Origin: Bugula neritina
Lineage: Eukaryota; Bryozoa; Gymnolaemata; Cheilostomatida; Bugulidae
DNA length: 64,000 nt
NCBI GenBank assembly: GCA_964035545.1
Contig: CAXIUT010000103.1
Span: forward strand, 62,001-126,000
Direction: 5' to 3'
This document shows positions 39,791 to 53,692 of the stretch, in pieces. The notes under the pieces were generated by a model. The model searched no databases. It saw only the letters and a program-made list of their open reading frames with translations, and was not told the origin of the DNA. The translations under genes were made by a program, and so were the position numbers. The stretch's first letter is position 1, and each line of letters begins with the position of its first letter.

Positions 39791-39940
39791 CTGCTAAAAC
39801 CCATTTTGTTAGTAGACTATATTGCTCTTCAATCATCAGTTTTCATATTAAAAGAGAAAGCTCATCTGCAGCGCCATTTCACAGTGTTTTATTTTGCTAG
39901 AGCAATAACTAATTTTAGATGCCTTTGCAAACATATGAGA

Positions 39941-39946
39941 AATAAA
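39941..39946 (+). promoter_or_regulatory. Plus-strand AATAAA hexamer
   Basis: One of three plus-strand AATAAA words per unit. The others in this copy are at 39233-39238 and 40231-40236. Chance occurrence is likely in sequence this rich in A and T. Confidence 0.2.
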
Positions 39947-39953
39947 TGAGTCA
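39947..39953 (+). promoter_or_regulatory. AP-1 (TRE) heptamer 3, ATGAGTCAT context (phase 1022-1028)
   Basis: The nonamer ATGAGTCAT is the full palindromic AP-1 site. It lies 163 bp from heptamer 2 and is conserved in old and young units alike. Confidence 0.48.
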
Positions 39954-40268
39954 TTCTATGAAAAGAGGTGTTTGCAGCAATTGTCCACTTTTGATTTACA
40001 AGCGGCATGGAAACTTTTGTAGTTATAAATAATATCTCCAAACTCATCACTTGCATGTGTTTATAGACTTGATAAAGTTTTTTATGCAAAACTTGATGCC
40101 TGCTTCAAAGACACCAGTGCTTAATTACTGTGTTAACTGTATTGGCACGTTGCCATGAGATATTTGGCAATATTTCGCATCACAACAAACTCTTCAGAAA
40201 GTTAAGAAAATCAGTCTAGACAGTTAATGAAATAAACCTACCAGAAAGAGTAAACCAGATGTAACAAG

Positions 40269-41611
40269 TAGATCCAAAACAATTAGTTGATTAACAATTG
40301 AAGTTGAAATCTCCATGTAGTCAACACTTTAGTCCTAATGTCAAATGCAAACGTCTGCAACCAAACTGTGTAGACTTCATGAGCTGGTTAGCTGACAGGA
40401 CTCATTAAAGTTCTTAACTCTTGTGTGTATAGTGATGCCCATCTTGAACTAGAGAGGGCTGACTGAAGACTGCTACTTTGTGAAAATTGACAATGCATAT
40501 TATTATTATTCATTGTTGAGATTCACGACTGCCATAAACAATGATAAAATATTCATTGTTGGTACTACTGAGTAGAATAAAATATAATATAATATTATTT
40601 TCTGGACAGATAAATAATATCAAATGCATATTATAACTTACCATAAATCTACAGTGCTTCACATCTTCACTTTTTTCTGCAATGTTATTTCTTTGCAGTT
40701 AGAAGTACTAGCTGAATATATGACTATGAAACATAACCCTTCAATTTCATTGCACCAGCATCAGTTGCAAGATAGGTGTGTTGGGAGTTATCTTTCCCAA
40801 AATTTTGTTCTTGGTGTTTATACGAAGCAGACACAGGCTAATATTAGTTTTGTTATTTGTAAGAGTTTTTCTGTCTGATTGTCCATCAGCAAAAGTTTGG
40901 CCTTGCAGTTATTATGGAAATACCAGTGATGCTGGAAGACCTTTGCATTGTACACCCGCCTTTACTATTGAATTTAGATGTTTTATTTTCCCATCCCCTC
41001 TCCTGCCCCCCTGTCCCCTCTAACAACCAGCAATCCTGACTCATGTGAATTGTGTTATTGTTCTAGAGTTGGCCCATGGGCCTACAGTATACGATTTGAA
41101 GCTTTATAGTTTACAGGCAGTGGAGATGAGTCACTGCTAAAACCCATTTTGTTAGTAGACTATATTGCTCTTCAATCATCAGTTTTCATATTAAAAGAGA
41201 AAGCTCATCTGCAGCGCCATTTCACAGTGTTTTATTTTGCTAGAGCAATAACTAATTTTAGATGCCTTTGCAAACATATGAGAAATAAATGAGTCATTCT
41301 ATGAAAAGAGGTGTTTGCAGCAATTGTCCACTTTTGATTTACAAGCGGCATGGAAACTTTTGTAGTTATAAATAATATCTCCAAACTCATCACTTGCATG
41401 TGTTTATAGACTTGATAAAGTTTTTTATGCAAAACTTGATGCCTGCTTCAAAGACACCAGTGCTTAATTACTGTGTTAACTGTATTGGCACGTTGCCATG
41501 AGATATTTGGCAATATTTCGCATCACAACAAACTCTTCAGAAAGTTAAGAAAATCAGTCTAGACAGTTAATGAAATAAACCTACCAGAAAGAGTAAACCA
41601 GATGTAACAAG
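40269..41611 (+). repeat. Unit 31, type A2 (1343 bp)
   Basis: Unit 30-like with GCTGACAGG in place of GCTGAAAGG. Starts after GTAAACCAG. Confidence 0.95.
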
Positions 41612-42954
41612 TAGATCCAAAACAATTAGTTGATTAACAATTGAAGTTAAAATCTCCATGTAGTCAACACTTTAGTCCTAATGTCAAATGCAAACGTCTG
41701 CAACCAAACTGTGTAGACTTCATGAGCTGGTTAGCTGAAAGGACTCATTAAAGTTCTTAACTCTTGTGTGTATAGTGATGCCCATCTTGAACTAGAGAGG
41801 GCTGACTGAAGACTGCTACTTTGTGAAAATTGACAATGTATATTATTATTATTCATTGTTGAGATTCACGACTGCCATAAACAATGATAAAATATTCATT
41901 GTTGGTACTACTGAGTAGAATAAAATATAATATAATATTATTTTCTGGACAGATAAATAATATCAAATGCATAATATAACTTACCATAAATCTACAGTGC
42001 TTCACATCTTCACCTTTTTCTGCAATGTTATTTCTTTGCAGTTAGAAGTACTAGCTGAATATATGACTATGAAACATAACCCTTCAATTTCATTGCACCA
42101 GCATCAGTTGCAAGATAGGTGTGTTGGGAGTTATCCTTCCCAAAATTTTGTTCTTGGTGTTTATACGAAGCAGACACAGGCTAATATTAGTTTTGTTATT
42201 TGTAAGAGTTTTTCTGTCTGATTGTCCATCAGCAAAAGTTTGGCCTTGCAGTTATTATGGAAATACCAGTGATGCTGGAAGACCTTTGCATTGTACACCC
42301 GCCTTTACTATTGAATTTAGATGTTTTATTTTCCCATCCCCTCTCCTGCCCCCCTGTCCCCTCTAACAACCAGCAATCCTGACTCATGTGAATTGTGTTA
42401 TTGTTCTAGAGTTGGCCCATGGGCCTACAGTATACGATTTGAAGCTTTATAGTTTACAGGCAGTGGAGATGAGTCACTGCTAAAACCCATTTTGTTAGTA
42501 GACTATATTGCTCTTCAATCATCAGTTTTCATATTAAAAGAGAAAGCTCATCTGCAGCGCCATTTCACAGTGTTTTATTTTGCTAGAGCAATAACTAATT
42601 TTAGATGCCTTTGCAAACATATGAGAAATAAATGAGTCATTCTATGAAAAGAGGTGTTTGCAGCAATTGTCCACTTTTGATTTACAAGCGGCATGGAAAC
42701 TTTTGTAGTTATAAATAATATCTCCAAACTCATCACTTGCATGTGTTTATAGACTTGATAAAGTTTTTTATGCAAAACTTGATGCCTGCTTCAAAGACAC
42801 CAGTGCTTAATTACTGTGTTAACTGTATTGGCACGTTGCCATGAGATATTTGGCAATATTTCGCATCACAACAAACTCTTCAGAAAGTTAAGAAAATCAG
42901 TCTAGACAGTTAATGAAATAAACCTACCAGAAAGAGTAAACCAGATGTAACAAG
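41612..42954 (+). repeat. Unit 32, type A2, CATAATATAAC variant (1343 bp)
   Basis: AATGTATATT and GCATAATATAAC as in units 35 and 38, with A2 3' markers (GTAGTTATAAAT). Private AAGTTAAAATC; TTATCCTTCCC without the B-type extra base. Confidence 0.95.
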
Positions 42955-44297
42955 TAGATCCAAAACAATTAGTTGATTAACAATTGAAGTTGAAATCTCC
43001 ATGTAGTCAACACTTTAGTCCTAATGTCAAATGCAAACGTCTGCAACCAAACTGTGTAGACTTCATGAGCTGGTTAGCTGAAAGGACTCATTAAAGTTCT
43101 TAACTCTTGTGTGTATAGTGATGCCCATCTTGAACTAGAGAGGGCTGACTGAAGACTGCTACTTTGTGAAAATTGACAATGTATATTATTATTATTCATT
43201 GTTGAGATTCACGACTGCCATAAACAATGATAAAATATTCATTGTTGGTACTACTGAGTAGAATAAAATATAATATAATATTATTTTCTGGACAAATAAA
43301 TAATATCAAATGCATATTATAACTTACCATTAATCTACAGTGCTTCACATCTTCACTTTTTTCTGCAATGTTATTTCTTTGCAGTTAGAAGTACTAGTTG
43401 AAAATATGACTATGAAACATAACCCTTCAATTTCATTGCACCAGCACCAGTTGCAAGATAGGTGTGTTGGGAGTTATCCTTCCCAAAAGTTTTGTTCTTG
43501 GTGTTTATACGAAGCAGACACAAGCTAATATTAGTTTTGTTATTTGTAAGAGTTTTTCTGTCTGATTGTCCATCAGCAAAGTTTGGCCTTGCAGTTATTA
43601 TGGAAATACCAGTGATGCTGGAAGACCTTTGCATTGTACACCCGCCTTTACTATTGAATTTAGATGTTTTATTTTCCCATCCCCTCTCCTGCCCCCCTGT
43701 CCCCTCTAACAACCAGCAATCCTGACTCATGTGAATTGTGTTATTGTTCTAGAGTTGGCCCATGGGCCTACAGTATACGATTTGAAGCTTTATAGTTTAC
43801 AGGCAGTGGAGATGAGTCACTGCTAAAACCCATTTTGTTAGTAGACTATATTGCTCTTCAATCATCAGTTTTCATATTAAAAGAGAAAGCTCATCTGCAG
43901 CGCCATTTCACAGTGTTTTATTTTGCAAGAGCAATAACTAATTTTAGATGCCTTTGCAAACATATGAGAAATAAATGAGTCATTCTATGAAAAGAGGTGT
44001 TTGCAGCAATTGTCCACTTTTGATTTACAAGCGGCATGGAAACTTTTGTAGTTTTAAATAATATCTCCAAACTCATCACTTGCATGTGTTTATAGACTTG
44101 ATAAAGTTTTTTATGCAAAACTTGATGCCTGCTTCAAAGACACCAGTGCTTAATTACTGTGTTAACTGTATTGGCACGTTGCCATGAGATATTTGGTAAT
44201 ATTTCGCATCACAACAAACTCTTCAGAAAGTTAAGAAAATCAGTCTAGAAAGTTAATGAAATAAACCTACCAGAAAGAGTAAGCCAGATGTAACAAG
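42955..44297 (+). repeat. Unit 33, type B (1343 bp)
   Basis: AATGTATATT (unusual among B units), B markers, and TTTTGCAAGAGC shared with units 36, 40 and 41. Confidence 0.95.
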
Positions 44298-45640
44298 TAG
44301 ATCCAAAACAATTAGTTGATTAACAATTGAAGTTGAAATCTCCATGTAGTCAACACTTTAGTCCTAATGTCAAATGCAAACGTCTGCAACCAAACTGTGT
44401 AGACTTCATGAGCTGGTTAGCTGAAAGGACTCATTAAAGTTCTTAACTCTTGTGTGTATAGTGATGCCCATCTTGAACTAGAGAGGGCTGACTGAAGACT
44501 GCTACTTTGTGAAAATTGACAATGCATATTATTATTATTCATTGTTGAGATTCACGACTGCCATAAACAATGATAAAATATTCATTGTTGGTACTACTGA
44601 GTAGAATAAAATATAATATAATATTATTTTCTGGACAGATAAATAATATCAAATGCATATTATAACTTACCATAAATCTACAGTGCTTCACATCTTCACT
44701 TTTTTCTGCAATGTTATTTCTTTGCAGTTAGAAGTACTAGCTGAATATATGACTATGAAACATAACCCTTCAATTTCATTGCACCAGCATCAGTTGCAAG
44801 ATAGGTGTGTTGGGAGTTATCTTTCCCAAAATTTTGTTCTTGGTGTTTATACGAAGCAGACACAGGCTAATATTAGTTTTGTTATTTGTAAGAGTTTTTC
44901 TGTCTGATTGTCCATCAGCAAAAGTTTGGCCTTGCAGTTATTATGGAAATACCAGTGATGCTGGAAGACCTTTGCATTGTACACCCGCCTTTACTATTGA
45001 ATTTAGATGTTTTATTTTCCCATCCCCTCTCCTGCCCCCCTGTCCCCTCTAACAACCAGCAATCCTGACTCATGTGAATTGTGTTATTGTTCTAGAGTTG
45101 GCCCATGGGCCTACAGTATACGATTTGAAGCTTTATAGTTTACAGGCAGTGGAGATGAGTCACTGCTAAAACCCATTTTGTTAGTAGACTATATTGCTCT
45201 TCAATCATCAGTTTTCATATTAAAAGAGAAAGCTCATCTGCAGCGCCATTTCACAGTGTTTTATTTTGCTAGAGCAATAACTAATTTTAGATGCCTTTGC
45301 AAACATATGAGAAATAAATGAGTCATTCTATGAAAAGAGGTGTTTGCAGCAATTGTCCACTTTTGATTTACAAGCGGCATGGAAACTTTTGTAGTTATAA
45401 ATAATATCTCCAAACTCATCACTTGCATGTGTTTATAGACTTGATAAAGTTTTTTATGCAAAACTTGATGCCTGCTTCAAAGACACCAGTGCTTAATTAC
45501 TGTGTTAACTGTATTGGCACGTTGCCATGAGATATTTGGCAATATTTCGCATCACAACAAACTCTTCAGAAAGTTAAGAAAATCAGTCTAGACAGTTAAT
45601 GAAATAAACCTACCAGAAAGAGTAAACCAGATGTAACAAG
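44298..45640 (+). repeat. Unit 34, type A2 (1343 bp)
   Basis: Indistinguishable by eye from units 30 and 37 (GTAGTTATAAAT, TCTAGACAGTT, GTAAACCAG). Confidence 0.95.
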
Positions 45641-46983
45641 TAGATCCAAAACAATTAGTTGATTAACAATTGAAGTTGAAATCTCCATGTAGTCAACACT
45701 TTAGTCCTAATGTCAAATGCAAACGTCTGCAACCAAACTGTGTAGACTTCATGAGCTGGTTAGCTGAAAGGACTCATTAAAGTTCTTAACTCTTGTGTGT
45801 ATAGTGATGCCCATCTTGAACTAGAGAGGGCTGACTGAAGACTGCTACTTTGTGAAAATTGACAATGTATATTATTATTATTCATTGTTGAGATTCACGA
45901 CTGCCATAAACAATGATAAAATATTCATTGTTGGTACTACTGAGTAGAATAAAATATAATATAATATTATTTTCTGGACAGATAAATAATATCAAATGCA
46001 TAATATAACTTACCATAAATCTACAGTGCTTCACATCTTCACCTTTTTCTGCAATGTTATTTCTTTGCAGTTAGAAGTACTAGCTGAATATATGACTATG
46101 AAACATAACCCTTCAATTTCATTGCACCAGCATCAGTTGCAAGATAGGTGTGTTGGGAGTTATCTTTCCCAAAATTTTGTTCTTGGTGTTTATACGAAGC
46201 AGACACAGGCTAATATTAGTTTTGTTATTTGCAAGAGTTTTTCTGTCTGATTGTCCATCAGCAAAAATTTGGCCTTGCAGTTATTATGGAAATACCAGTG
46301 ATGCTGGAAGACCTTTGCATTGTACACCCGCCTTTACTATTGAATTTAGATGTTTTATTTTCCCATCCCCTCTCCTGCCCCCCTGTCCCCTCTAACAACC
46401 AGCAATCCTGACTCATGTGAATTGTGTTATTGTTCTAGAGTTGGCCCATGGGCCTACAGTATACGATTTGAAGCTTTATAGTTTACAGGCAGTGGAGATG
46501 AGTCACTGCTAAAACCCATTTTGTTAGTAGACTATGTTGCTCTTCAATCATCAGTTTTCATATTAAAAGAGAAAGCTCATCTGCAGCGCCATTTCACAGT
46601 GTTTTATTTTGCTAGAGCAATAACTAATTTTAGATGCCTTTGCAAACATATGAGAAATAAATGAGTCATTCTATGAAAAGAGGTGTTTGCAGCAATTGTC
46701 CACTTTTGATTTACAAGCGGCATGGAAACTTTTGTAGTTTTAAATAATATCTCCAAACTCATCACTTGCATGTGTTTATAGACTTGATAAAGTTTTTTAT
46801 GCAAAACTTGATGCCTGCTTCAAAGACACCAGTGCTTAATTACTGTGTTAACTGTATTGGCACGTTGCCATGAGATATTTGGTAATATTTCGCATCACAA
46901 CAAACTCTTCAGAAAGTTAAGAAAATCAGTCTAGAAAGTTAATGAAATAAACCTACCAGAAAGAGTAAGCCAGATGTAACAAG
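45641..46983 (+). repeat. Unit 35, recombinant of unit 38-like 5' and unit 39-like 3' (1343 bp)
   Basis: 5' part has AATGTATATT and GCATAATATAAC as in unit 38. 3' part has GCAAAAATTTGG, CTATGTTGCTC, GGTAATATTTC and GTAAGCCAG as in unit 39. Confidence 0.95.
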
Positions 46984-48323
46984 TAGATCCAAAACAAGTT
47001 GATTAACAATTGAAGTTGAAATCTCCATGTAGTCAACACTTTAGTCCTAATGTCAAATGCAAACGTCTGCAACCAAACTGTGTAGACTTCATGAGCTGGT
47101 TAGCTGAAAGGACTCATTAAAGTTCTTAACTCTTGTGTGTATAGTGATGCCCATCTTGAACTAGAGAGGGCTGACTGAAGACTGCTACTTTGTGAAAATT
47201 GACAATGCATATTATTATTATTCATTGTTGAGATTCACGACTGCCATAAACAATGATAAAATATTCATTGTTGGTACTACTGAGTAGAATAAAATATAAT
47301 ATAATATTATTTTCTGGACAAATAAATAATATCAAATGCATATTATAACTTACCATTAATCTACAGTGCTTCACATCTTCACTTTTTTCTGCAATGTTAT
47401 TTCTTTGCAGTTAGAAGTACTAGTTGAAAATATGACTATGAAACATAACCCTTCAATTTCATTGCACCAGCACCAGTTGCAAGATAGGTGTGTTGGGAGT
47501 TATCCTTCCCAAAAGTTTTGTTCTTGGTGTTTATACGAAGCAGACACAAGCTAATATTAGTTTTGTTATTTGTAAGAGTTTTTCTGTCTGATTGTCCATC
47601 AGCAAAGTTTGGCCTTGCAGTTATTATGGAAATACCAGTGATGCTGGAAGACCTTTGCATTGTACACCCGCCTTTACTATTGAATTTAGATGTTTTATTT
47701 TCCCATCCCCTCTCCTGCCCCCCTGTCCCCTCTAACAACCAGCAATCCTGACTCATGTGAATTGTGTTATTGTTCTAGAGTTGGCCCATGGGCCTACAGT
47801 ATACGATTTGAAGCTTTATAGTTTACAGGCAGTGGAGATGAGTCACTGCTAAAACCCATTTTGTTAGTAGACTATATTGCTCTTCAATCATCAGTTTTCA
47901 TATTAAAAGAGAAAGCTCATCTGCAGCGCCATTTCACAGTGTTTTATTTTGCAAGAGCAATAACTAATTTTAGATGCCTTTGCAAACATATGAGAAATAA
48001 ATGAGTCATTCTATGAAAAGAGGTGTTTGCAGCAATTGTCCACTTTTGATTTACAAGCGGCATGGAAACTTTTGTAGTTTTAAATAATATCTCCAAACTC
48101 ATCACTTGCATGTGTTTATAGACTTGATAAAGTTTTTTATGCAAAACTTGATGCCTGCTTCAAAGACACCAGTGCTTAATTACTGTGTTAACTGTATTGG
48201 CACGTTGCCATGAGATATTTGGTAATATTTCGCATCACAACAAACTCTTCAGAAAGTTAAGAAAATCAGTCTAGAAAGTTAATGAAATAAACCTACCAGA
48301 AAGAGTAAGCCAGATGTAACAAG
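46984..48323 (+). repeat. Unit 36, type B without TTA (1340 bp)
   Basis: B markers, TTTTGCAAGAGC, CTATATTGCTC. I saw no difference from units 40 and 41. Confidence 0.95.
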
Positions 48324-49666
48324 TAGATCCAAAACAATTAGTTGATTAACAATTGAAGTTGAAATCTCCATGTAGTCAACACTTTAGTCCTAATGTCAAA
48401 TGCAAACGTCTGCAACCAAACTGTGTAGACTTCATGAGCTGGTTAGCTGAAAGGACTCATTAAAGTTCTTAACTCTTGTGTGTATAGTGATGCCCATCTT
48501 GAACTAGAGAGGGCTGACTGAAGACTGCTACTTTGTGAAAATTGACAATGCATATTATTATTATTCATTGTTGAGATTCACGACTGCCATAAACAATGAT
48601 AAAATATTCATTGTTGGTACTACTGAGTAGAATAAAATATAATATAATATTATTTTCTGGACAGATAAATAATATCAAATGCATATTATAACTTACCATA
48701 AATCTACAGTGCTTCACATCTTCACTTTTTTCTGCAATGTTATTTCTTTGCAGTTAGAAGTACTAGCTGAATATATGACTATGAAACATAACCCTTCAAT
48801 TTCATTGCACCAGCATCAGTTGCAAGATAGGTGTGTTGGGAGTTATCTTTCCCAAAATTTTGTTCTTGGTGTTTATACGAAGCAGACACAGGCTAATATT
48901 AGTTTTGTTATTTGTAAGAGTTTTTCTGTCTGATTGTCCATCAGCAAAAGTTTGGCCTTGCAGTTATTATGGAAATACCAGTGATGCTGGAAGACCTTTG
49001 CATTGTACACCCGCCTTTACTATTGAATTTAGATGTTTTATTTTCCCATCCCCTCTCCTGCCCCCCTGTCCCCTCTAACAACCAGCAATCCTGACTCATG
49101 TGAATTGTGTTATTGTTCTAGAGTTGGCCCATGGGCCTACAGTATACGATTTGAAGCTTTATAGTTTACAGGCAGTGGAGATGAGTCACTGCTAAAACCC
49201 ATTTTGTTAGTAGACTATATTGCTCTTCAATCATCAGTTTTCATATTAAAAGAGAAAGCTCATCTGCAGCGCCATTTCACAGTGTTTTATTTTGCTAGAG
49301 CAATAACTAATTTTAGATGCCTTTGCAAACATATGAGAAATAAATGAGTCATTCTATGAAAAGAGGTGTTTGCAGCAATTGTCCACTTTTGATTTACAAG
49401 CGGCATGGAAACTTTTGTAGTTATAAATAATATCTCCAAACTCATCACTTGCATGTGTTTATAGACTTGATAAAGTTTTTTATGCAAAACTTGATGCCTG
49501 CTTCAAAGACACCAGTGCTTAATTACTGTGTTAACTGTATTGGCACGTTGCCATGAGATATTTGGCAATATTTCGCATCACAACAAACTCTTCAGAAAGT
49601 TAAGAAAATCAGTCTAGACAGTTAATGAAATAAACCTACCAGAAAGAGTAAACCAGATGTAACAAG
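48324..49666 (+). repeat. Unit 37, type A2 (1343 bp)
   Basis: Unit 34-like throughout: GTAGTTATAAAT, TCTAGACAGTT, GTAAACCAG. Confidence 0.95.
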
Positions 49667-51009
49667 TAGATCCAAAACAATTAGTTGATTAACAATTGAA
49701 GTTGAAATCTCCATGTAGTCAACACTTTAGTCCTAATGTCAAATGCAAACGTCTGCAACCAAACTGTGTAGACTTCATGAGCTGGTTAGCTGAAAGGACT
49801 CATTAAAGTTCTTAACTCTTGTGTGTATAGTGATGCCCATCTTGAACTAGAGAGGGCTGACTGAAGACTGCTACTTTGTGAAAATTGACAATGTATATTA
49901 TTATTATTCATTGTTGAGATTCACGACTGCCATAAACAATGATAAAATATTCATTGTTGGTACTACTGAGTAGAATAAAATATAATATAATATTATTTTC
50001 TGGACAGATAAATAATATCAAATGCATAATATAACTTACCATAAATCTACAGTGCTTCACATCTTCACCTTTTTCTGCAATGTTATTTCTTTGCAGTTAG
50101 AAGTACTAGCTGAATATATGACTATGAAACATAACCCTTCAATTTCATTGCACCAGCATCAGTTGCAAGATAGGTGTGTTGGGAGTTATCTTTCCCAAAA
50201 TTTTGTTCTTGGTGTTTATACGAAGCAGACACAGGCTAATATTAGTTTTGTTATTTGTAAGAGTTTTTCTGTCTGATTGTCCATCAGCAAAAGTTTGGCC
50301 TTGCAGTTATTATGGAAATACCAGTGATGCTGGAAGACCTTTGCATTGTACACCCGCCTTTACTATTGAATTTAGATGTTTTATTTTCCCATCCCCTCTC
50401 CTGCCCCCCTGTCCCCTCTAACAACCAGCAATCCTGACTCATGTGAATTGTGTTATTGTTCTAGAGTTGGCCCATGGGCCTACAGTATACGATTTGAAGC
50501 TTTATAGTTTACAGGCAGTGGAGATGAGTCACTGCTAAAACCCATTTTGTTAGTAGACTATATTGCTCTTCAATCATCAGTTTTCATATTAAAAGAGAAA
50601 GCTCATCTGCAGCGCCATTTCACAGTGTTTTATTTTGCTAGAGCAATAACTAATTTTAGATGCCTTTGCAAACATATGAGAAATAAATGAGTCATTCTAT
50701 GAAAAGAGGTGTTTGCAGCAATTGTCCACTTTTGATTTACAAGCGGCATGGAAACTTTTGTAGTTTTAAATAACATCTCCAAACTCATCACTTGCATGTG
50801 TTTATAGACTTGATAAAGTTTTTTATGCAAAACTTGATGCCTGCTTCAAAGACACCAGTGCTTAATTACTGTGTTAACTGTATTGGCACGTTGCCATGAG
50901 ATATTTGGCAATATTTCGCATCACAACAAACTCTTCAGAAAGTTAAGAAAATCAGTCTAGAAAGTTAATGAAATAAACCTACCAGAAAGAGTAAACCAGA
51001 TGTAACAAG
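49667..51009 (+). repeat. Unit 38, type A2, CATAATATAAC variant (1343 bp)
   Basis: GCATAATATAAC with GCAAAAGTTTGG and CTATATTGCTC, then AACATCTCC and GGCAATATTTC at the 3' end. Confidence 0.95.
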
Positions 51010-52352
51010 TAGATCCAAAACAATTAGTTGATTAACAATTGAAGTTGAAATCTCCATGTAGTCAACACTTTAGTCCTAATGTCAAATGCAAACGTCTGCA
51101 ACCAAACTGTGTAGACTTCATGAGCTGGTTAGCTGAAAGGACTCATTAAAGTTCTTAACTCTTGTGTGTATAGTGATGCCCATCTTGAACTAGAGAGGGC
51201 TGACTGAAGACTGCTACTTTGTGAAAATTGACAATGTATATTATTATTATTCATTGTTGAGATTCACGACTGCCATAAACAATGATAAAATATTCATTGT
51301 TGGTACTACTGAGTAGAATAAAATATAATATAATATTATTTTCTGGACAGATAAATAATATCAAATGCATATTATAACTTACCATAAATCTACAGTGCTT
51401 CACATCTTCACCTTTTTCTGCAATGTTATTTCTTTGCAGTTAGAAGTACTAGCTGAATATATGACTATGAAACATAACCCTTCAATTTCATTGCACCAGC
51501 ATCAGTTGCAAGATAGGTGTGTTGGGAGTTATCTTTCCCAAAATTTTGTTCTTGGTGTTTATACGAAGCAGACACAGGCTAATATTAGTTTTGCTATTTG
51601 CAAGAGTTTTTCTGTCTGATTGTCCATCAGCAAAAATTTGGCCTTGCAGTTATTATGGAAATACCAGTGATGCTGGAAGACCTTTGCATTGTACACCCGC
51701 CTTTACTATTGAATTTAGATGTTTTATTTTCCCATCCCCTCTCCTGCCCCCCTGTCCCCTCTAACAACCAGCAATCCTGACTCATGTGAATTGTGTTATT
51801 GTTCTAGAGTTGGCCCATGGGCCTACAGTATACGATTTGAAGCTTTATAGTTTACAGGCAGTGGAGATGAGTCACTGCTAAAACCCATTTTGTTAGTAGA
51901 CTATGTTGCTCTTCAATCATCAGTTTTCATATTAAAAGAGAAAGCTCATCTGCAGCGCCATTTCACAGTGTTTTATTTTGCTAGAGCAATAACTAATTTT
52001 AGATGCCTTTGCAAACATATGAGAAATAAATGAGTCATTCTATGAAAAGAGGTGTTTGCAGCAATTGTCCACTTTTGATTTACAAGCGGCATGGAAACTT
52101 TTGTAGTTTTAAATAATATCTCCAAACTCATCACTTGCATGTGTTTATAGACTTGATAAAGTTTTTTATGCAAAACTTGATGCCTGCTTCAAAGACACCA
52201 GTGCTTAATTACTGTGTTAACTGTATTGGCACGTTGCCATGAGATATTTGGTAATATTTCGCATCACAACAAACTCTTCAGAAAGTTAAGAAAATCAGTC
52301 TAGAAAGTTAATGAAATAAACCTACCAGAAAGAGTAAGCCAGATGTAACAAG
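51010..52352 (+). repeat. Unit 39, type A1 (1343 bp)
   Basis: AATGTATATT, GCATATTATAAC, GCAAAAATTTGG, CTATGTTGCTC. Private TTTTGCTATTTGC. Confidence 0.95.
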
Positions 52353-53692
52353 TAGATCCAAAACAAGTTGATTAACAATTGAAGTTGAAATCTCCATGTA
52401 GTCAACACTTTAGTCCTAATGTCAAATGCAAACGTCTGCAACCAAACTGTGTAGACTTCATGAGCTGGTTAGCTGAAAGGACTCATTAAAGTTCTTAACT
52501 CTTGTGTGTATAGTGATGCCCATCTTGAACTAGAGAGGGCTGACTGAAGACTGCTACTTTGTGAAAATTGACAATGCATATTATTATTATTCATTGTTGA
52601 GATTCACGACTGCCATAAACAATGATAAAATATTCATTGTTGGTACTACTGAGTAGAATAAAATATAATATAATATTATTTTCTGGACAAATAAATAATA
52701 TCAAATGCATATTATAACTTACCATTAATCTACAGTGCTTCACATCTTCACTTTTTTCTGCAATGTTATTTCTTTGCAGTTAGAAGTACTAGTTGAAAAT
52801 ATGACTATGAAACATAACCCTTCAATTTCATTGCACCAGCACCAGTTGCAAGATAGGTGTGTTGGGAGTTATCCTTCCCAAAAGTTTTGTTCTTGGTGTT
52901 TATACGAAGCAGACACAAGCTAATATTAGTTTTGTTATTTGTAAGAGTTTTTCTGTCTGATTGTCCATCAGCAAAGTTTGGCCTTGCAGTTATTATGGAA
53001 ATACCAGTGATGCTGGAAGACCTTTGCATTGTACACCCGCCTTTACTATTGAATTTAGATGTTTTATTTTCCCATCCCCTCTCCTGCCCCCCTGTCCCCT
53101 CTAACAACCAGCAATCCTGACTCATGTGAATTGTGTTATTGTTCTAGAGTTGGCCCATGGGCCTACAGTATACGATTTGAAGCTTTATAGTTTACAGGCA
53201 GTGGAGATGAGTCACTGCTAAAACCCATTTTGTTAGTAGACTATATTGCTCTTCAATCATCAGTTTTCATATTAAAAGAGAAAGCTCATCTGCAGCGCCA
53301 TTTCACAGTGTTTTATTTTGCAAGAGCAATAACTAATTTTAGATGCCTTTGCAAACATATGAGAAATAAATGAGTCATTCTATGAAAAGAGGTGTTTGCA
53401 GCAATTGTCCACTTTTGATTTACAAGCGGCATGGAAACTTTTGTAGTTTTAAATAATATCTCCAAACTCATCACTTGCATGTGTTTATAGACTTGATAAA
53501 GTTTTTTATGCAAAACTTGATGCCTGCTTCAAAGACACCAGTGCTTAATTACTGTGTTAACTGTATTGGCACGTTGCCATGAGATATTTGGTAATATTTC
53601 GCATCACAACAAACTCTTCAGAAAGTTAAGAAAATCAGTCTAGAAAGTTAATGAAATAAACCTACCAGAAAGAGTAAGCCAGATGTAACAAG
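52353..53692 (+). repeat. Unit 40, type B without TTA (1340 bp)
   Basis: Appears identical to unit 41 and to unit 36. Confidence 0.95.

Larger units (their letters stand above)
38926..40268 (+). repeat. Unit 30, type A2, reference unit for phase numbering (1343 bp)
   Basis: A2 markers: GCAAAAGTTTGG, CTATATTGCTC, GTAGTTATAAAT, TCTAGACAGTT. Sub-unit motifs in this annotation are mapped on this copy. I counted 9 CpG in it. Confidence 0.95.
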
